Below, in pieces: positions 59,641 through 64,000 of a stretch of DNA of 64,000 bases. Both the position numbers and the translations under genes were made by a program. Origin of the DNA: Temnopleurus reevesii (lineage: Eukaryota; Echinodermata; Echinoidea; Temnopleuroida; Temnopleuridae). The notes beneath the pieces were generated by a model. The model ran no database searches. It had not been told where the DNA came from and saw only the letters and a list, made by a program, of their open reading frames with translations. The stretch is taken from the NCBI GenBank assembly GCA_036244855.1, contig BQKZ01000250.1, forward strand, positions 57,654 to 121,653, given 5' to 3'. Position 1 is the stretch's first letter; the number at the start of each line of letters is the position of its first letter.

Positions 59641-60768
59641 CTCGACTACTTGACTAACATTACTGATTTCAAGAGAGGACTAACATTTCAAGGGATGGTG
59701 AAGCCAAATACATAATTCATTACCACTTCATCCATGGCTAACCTTGGATGGGTTGATTATATTATCTATTCCACGCTCATCATAACAGATATTTTTGTGA
59801 TGAGTAATAACTGACAGTGTGCACAATAATCCTTTTCCAATCCAGAATATCTGTGATCAGATGCCTCTAAAACCTAGTGTAGTGAATGCAATTTCTACTT
59901 CTATATGGAATTGTATAGTGTTACAGCAGAATCGACGCCAGGTCATTCAAGCAAGGGGTGCACAAATAATGAAAGGATCAATATGGGCACAAACCACCCA
60001 TCCCCCAACATTATTAGGGGTGATCCCCTCCCTGCCCCGTGTCCCTCCCCCTCTCCCCGCCCCCACACTGATGGTGCTGCCACAGATTTCCAGCTTTTCA
60101 ATGGTACTAATTGTTTTAAATGCACTCTGGTAGTAGAAGTGACATATACGTCATAGGATACGCAGATCCATAGGACCCCCCCCCCCACCCCGAAATGTGA
60201 TTTTCTCTTTCTACATTTTAGAGCAAATTTAGCCCTTCATCAAATGCTAGATTTGTGCCTAATGCTGCCCTTATTTATTCATATTACTGAGGCTGACATC
60301 GGTGTTGAAAGAAATTCAATCCTCAAGCTTCATTTGCTAACTAGTACATACCATGAACAAGCATCTGTGTTTAAGTGTTGAAATTCCCTGATGTAGTAAT
60401 AATGCCATCCCACCGCCAGATTTGTCACTTGAATCGCACAGCCTCTTATTCACATGGATCATTGCATTGCAATTTTAAAAGCTCACACGAAATTAGCAGC
60501 AATCAAAGAGGGATTTCATCTTGTTGATTGATCCGTGTATATTTACTGACATCTGACCAGATAATTGACGTAGGGCTCCTTTCATGTAAGATCCTTTGAC
60601 ATTTTCTTGGTACTATCATTTTTGTTCTTACTGCTCCTTTTCCATGCAGTACACTTAGCGTTCAAACACAGACCCAATCCAGGCAGTTACATACAATCCT
60701 GACAAGTATTAGAGGTATCTGCGTGAAAGGAAGTCTAGTTTCTAGATTTGAATTATTTCTCGTTCATG
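59641..60768. other. Intronic sequence with no gene seen
   Basis: A C-rich block lies at 60000-60065 and a C10 run at about 60177-60186. No coding feature was supported. Confidence 0.5.
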
Positions 60769-60961
60769 TATAGTACACACTGAGAAATTAGGGCGCAGTA
60801 TTGCACCCTTAGGGGTAACTACAATAGCAGCACACTTCAAGGTGGGAGATAAGCATTCATAGGATACATGCACTCTTAGGGTGCACTTGTATTCTTAGGG
60901 TGGAGATATGCACCCAGTAGTGTGTCGCTATTGTAACATAATGTCTTTAATAGTGTGTACA
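60769..60961. repeat. Possible foldback element with GTACACACT ends
   Basis: GTACACACTGAGAAATTAGG near 60773 faces AATAGTGTGTAC near 60950. Inner words CAATAGCAGCACACT and AGTGTGTCGCTATTG, and several (A)GGGTGCA or TGCACCCT words, are also inverted. The arms are diverged. Confidence 0.5.
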
Positions 60962-60993
60962 AGTTGAAATTCTGTGCTGCACTACAACACTAT

Positions 60994-61130
60994 GGGAGTC
61001 TTGTTCAAAATTTGCAATTGATCGCAAGTTGCAGTTGATCGGAACGCACCAATAAAAAAAAAAAATCATTGTATCATACCCATCTTGTTAGAAGCACATA
61101 TCATGCGTGAATGAAAATGCGTGTAATAAT
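60994..61130 (+). mobile_element. Truncated Harbinger-like MITE copy
   Basis: GGGAGTCTTGTTCAAAATTT followed by GCAATTGATCGCAAGTTGCA matches the left half of the family, and TGCGTGAATGAAAATGCG matches its middle. The right terminus is missing. TAT precedes the left end, as in the 57684 copy. Confidence 0.75.
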
Positions 61131-62880
61131 TAAGAATAAATTGTATAATTTTTTTAATCGGATGATGCGGTTTTGTAGTTTATGTGATACAGTACTCTAC
61201 TCGCCTACAAATTTTTGCGGAGATATCATGATCAACGGCCGAGAACAGAAGAGGGGAGGGGGGCTAGGAGGCTAAGAGAACTCCCAAAATACCCTGACCT
61301 GGTTTGGGTTAAATGCCATTTGTGCTGGTGTATGCCAGGCTAAAGTAAGGGTTATGATAATACACAAAGCGGCTTGAGCATTCTGCAGAGTTGATTTGAT
61401 TGCCCTATGAAATACTCGAGAGACTCAAACTAAAGACTTCTTCAAAACGGCTTGCAATTTCTCCCCAAGAGGCTCCAACTCACGAAGATTAAGAAAATGG
61501 ATGCAAAAATAGGAGTCGGTGATAGCAGAAGATTTGATTGATTAGAAAAAGAAGTACATCATCCTTTTAATTGAGTGCTCCCCAATTGCCTCTCAATATT
61601 AGATGGTCCATAACATGGGCACGGATCCTTAAAACTTCATTAAGTTGTTTCACTCCATCGCATCAACCATCCATCATTAATGGATAATGCCGACTGTATA
61701 GCTCCTCTCTGCGTGTTCAGACGATAGCCAATTTATACCGAAACGTGATAAAGAAAAAATGTGTAAAAGATATACTTAGTAACCATTCAGACATGCTTTG
61801 CAACTGAACTTGTATTGTTATATGTTTGTGTTGCTTATCCTTTGTCTGCTATATGTTTTATTGTTATATACTTAATACTCATATGCAGTTTTTATATTGT
61901 TCCGCTTTAAGGTTTTCATACAGTTATAGTATAATTTTTAAACGTTTGAATGCACTGTTAATGACAATACTCCACATCTATTATATACAATTATGATAAC
62001 TTGTTCATTTCCTCAAGGACCTTGTAATGCAATTACAATTTAATACCTTATTTGAAGAAGTACTTCTATGCAATTAACCCTAAGTGGTGTAATGAGCATG
62101 CACCCATACATTATATACACGCACATAATGATTACTGATTCTTTTGACCGTGCGCGGTCGAGGATTCATCTAGTTTTATTATAGCTCATGAAGTAGTTAA
62201 ATATATGAACTGCCATATCTCTCAAAACTGATCTTTAAGTTCAACAAATAGATATGAAATTGTTGTCCACATTAAAGTTCAAGGAATTTCATTATTGAAA
62301 TAATGCACCTCTGATTGTATAATGGACATGACGCTTTGCGTGAAATTGTCCCATTGTCAAGGAGAAAGCTATATTCTATCAATCTATGAACTTGGATTGA
62401 TTAGTGGATAGTACCAGCATATGTACGAGCAGGATGTTGATGGAATTTATGATGTCTGCGGGCTGCAAGATGTACAGTGTTTTCTTTATTATTATTAAAA
62501 TTTTTTTTGAATTCCAGAGAATTACTTTTTTTTAATTGCATTGTTTGGAAAAAGTTGGGCTTTATTTTGTTTATTTTGTAGAATATCTTAGAACAGACTT
62601 TATTTGGAAAATAAAACTTAGAATGCAGTAAAAAGTGTTAAATCATCTGAATATTACTTTTCAAGTTTAATTTCACATATTTATTTATAAAATTCAATGA
62701 ATTAAACATATCCTAACATGTTCTAAAGAAGAGCTGGGCGACTTTGGGGGCTCTATTTCTGAATACCGTGTCACAGATTCCATGGGATGCCAAAAACAAG
62801 TCAAACACCCTTGGGTAGCCAAATCATGGATATGTGTATGCACATCTAGTTTTGAATGCTTCTCCTGATTACAAAAAAAA
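61131..62880. other. Intronic sequence with no gene seen
   Basis: A short piece near 61325-61370 resembles the tail of the 35-kb SINE. The remainder is AT-rich without recognised features. Confidence 0.45.
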
Positions 62881-62899
62881 AATTGTGATTCTCCTTGGC

Positions 62900-63285
62900 T
62901 TTTTTGGGGGGAGGGGGAGGAGTTAGACAAAAGTAGAGAGGAAGAAAGAACTACAATATTCTTCAGCTGTTCTCATGCTTTACTTTATATTACTTTTTAT
63001 CTTCACAAATCTTTTCGTCATCCAGGACCAAGATGGAAACCAATTTTACCTTGTTTATATTGATCTAGTTATACTGTTTAAACATCGTGATTCCCTTTGT
63101 GGCTTTTTTTTTTTGGGGGGGGGGGGGGGGAGGGGAGGAGTTAGACAAAAATAGAGAGGAAAAAAGAACTACAATATTGTTCAGCTGTTCTCATACTTTA
63201 CTGTATATTACATCCTCCAGTCCCAAGATGGAAACCAATTTTTACCTTGTTTATATTGATCTTGTTATACTGTTTAAACATGTTT
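62900..63285 (+). repeat. ~218-bp tandem duplication with G-rich seams
   Basis: AGTTAGACAA recurs at 62921 and 63139. Both copies run through TTCAGCTGTTCTCAT, AAGATGGAAACCAATTTT and CTTGTTTATATTGATCT to ACTGTTTAAACAT. Each copy is preceded by a T/G homopolymer run (G16 at 63115-63130). Copy 2 has a short internal deletion. Confidence 0.93.
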
Positions 63286-63705
63286 GGATAAATAGATAAA
63301 TGAATAAATAAGATAGATGAATAAGTTAATTGAAAATGTATGGATGCATTTCCTTCTGATTCAGTATTTCTATTTCCCCATTTCACCCATTTCATTACTT
63401 TTGATGATGAACTGAGTAATGTAACAGCCTTCAGGCCACTCATTAAGTGATGAGCCATCCATTTCCACCCCACAAATGATGAACATGACCTTTTCTCTTT
63501 CTCAACAAAGCAGCAAATACATGTCACAAATTGACAACTGAAAGTTCAGCTTAATGAGTTTCCCCAGTCACTCCTCTTTATTACCCATCTGAATGCATTA
63601 CAGATTGCCTGAAAAGTCCATTTGTAATAGATTTCATAACCATGGTGATATATACATCCTTTTCACACGTCCTCTCTTCCTTTCTTCATCCTTTTTTTTC
63701 TTCAG
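63286..63705. other. End of the intron, before the GALNT acceptor
   Basis: No feature apart from the pyrimidine-rich tract at about 63658-63703 that precedes the splice acceptor. Confidence 0.6.
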
Positions 63706-63807
63706 ATGTCATAAGAAAGCGTACGATGTTTCAAGGCTACCGGCTACGTCGATCATCATAACGTTTCACAATGAAGCTCGTTCCACATTATTAAGAACAG
63801 TTGTTAG
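63706..63807 (+). CDS. GALNT2-like: Next visible exon of the same GalNAc-transferase: start of the GT-A catalytic domain
   Basis: After completing the split Arg codon from the exon ending at 44775, this exon encodes [20 protein letters not shown] and then [13 protein letters not shown]. The LPATS-(V/I)[15 protein letters not shown] block is the first beta-strand and nucleotide-binding segment of the GT-A fold and is diagnostic of polypeptide GalNAc-transferases. The acceptor follows a long T-rich tract ending TTCAG at 63701-63705, and the donor is GTAAGT at 63808. The length is 102 bases, entering after two bases of a codon and leaving after two, so the following exon should begin with one base. 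The catalytic DxH motif and ricin-type lectin domain must lie beyond the window. Joining the two exons gives an uninterrupted family-like sequence. An unseen small exon between them is unlikely, since similarity runs directly across the junction. Confidence 0.94.
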
Positions 63808-64000
63808 GTAAGTCTTCCATTGTCATTGTGTGAACGGCAAAAGGGCATAAATGCAATTAATTAATTAAGACAATCTTTTAAAGTTTACAAACGTGAGACA
63901 TTCTATTTGCAATAACATATTTTGTAATGGTATCTCATCATCCAAATGAATTTTGGTGATTCAATTATCAATAGTTTCAGAATGAAGGTCCAAACTGAAG

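Larger units (their letters stand above)
44776..63705 (+). other. Intron (~18.9 kb) of the GALNT2-like gene
   Basis: This is bounded by the GT at 44776 and the AG at 63704-63705. It contains no exon-like segment that I could recognise. Its content is mobile-element debris and simple sequence: a large foldback element, two intact 176-bp Harbinger-like elements plus one truncated copy, imperfect hairpin repeats near 50.9 and 56.1 kb, polypyrimidine tracts and a ~218-bp tandem duplication. The acceptor polypyrimidine tract at 63660-63700 is strong. The open frames inside it are short and low-complexity or lack family similarity. Confidence 0.85.

Noticed and set aside
58787..59715. Overlapping 107-224 codon Ser/Leu/Pro-rich frames and Arg/Glu-rich frames on the other strand
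   Set aside because: They are produced by the polypyrimidine tract. Low complexity in every frame with no motif.

Overview
This window is animal nuclear DNA: AT-rich, sparsely coding, with spliced exons, long introns and many mobile elements. The only host gene I can support is a polypeptide N-acetylgalactosaminyltransferase of the GALNT2/14/16 group on the + strand. Two of its exons are visible, at 44615-44775 and 63706-63807. Both have AG/GT borders and compatible phases, and about 18.9 kb of intron separates them. The DNA upstream of 44615 is probably an earlier intron of the same gene or its 5' flank. No earlier exon could be identified. The repeat landscape (CR1/L2-like and I-like LINEs, many short foldback elements, long homopolymer G/C runs, frequent TACATGTA words) suggests a marine invertebrate deuterostome, most likely an echinoderm such as a sea urchin. 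That assignment is inference.

Layout. 0-8 kb: a GT microsatellite, a dead LINE 3' end at 815-1094, a foldback element, and a GC-rich hairpin near 6.3 kb. 8-13.2 kb: small inverted-repeat transposons, a four-copy ~410-bp tandem repeat (9.5-11.2 kb) and a three-copy ~272-bp tandem repeat (11.7-13.2 kb). The middle copy of the latter carries two separate transposon insertions with recognisable empty sites in its sister copies. 17.8-21.7 kb: a LINE, on the - strand, with an intact 977-codon endonuclease/reverse transcriptase frame and the tail of ORF1, inserted in a 131-bp tandem array. 26-30 kb: a ~200-bp tandem repeat, an ATC microsatellite and a palindromic element. 30.7-33.3 kb: fragments of two further LINEs, one with RNase H and a CCHC knuckle. 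35-43.4 kb: a tRNA-derived SINE, degenerate and ~320-bp tandem repeats, and elements with terminal inverted repeats. 44.3-63.8 kb: the GALNT exons and the intron between them, which holds more foldback elements, two intact 176-bp copies and one truncated copy of a Harbinger-like family, and a ~730-bp polypyrimidine tract.

The genes here do not form a pathway. One Golgi glycosyltransferase gene is interleaved with LINE proteins that act on their own RNAs. I found no operon, CRISPR array, rRNA or canonical tRNA gene, and no convincing new coding system. The most informative material is the nested and family structure of the small transposons.
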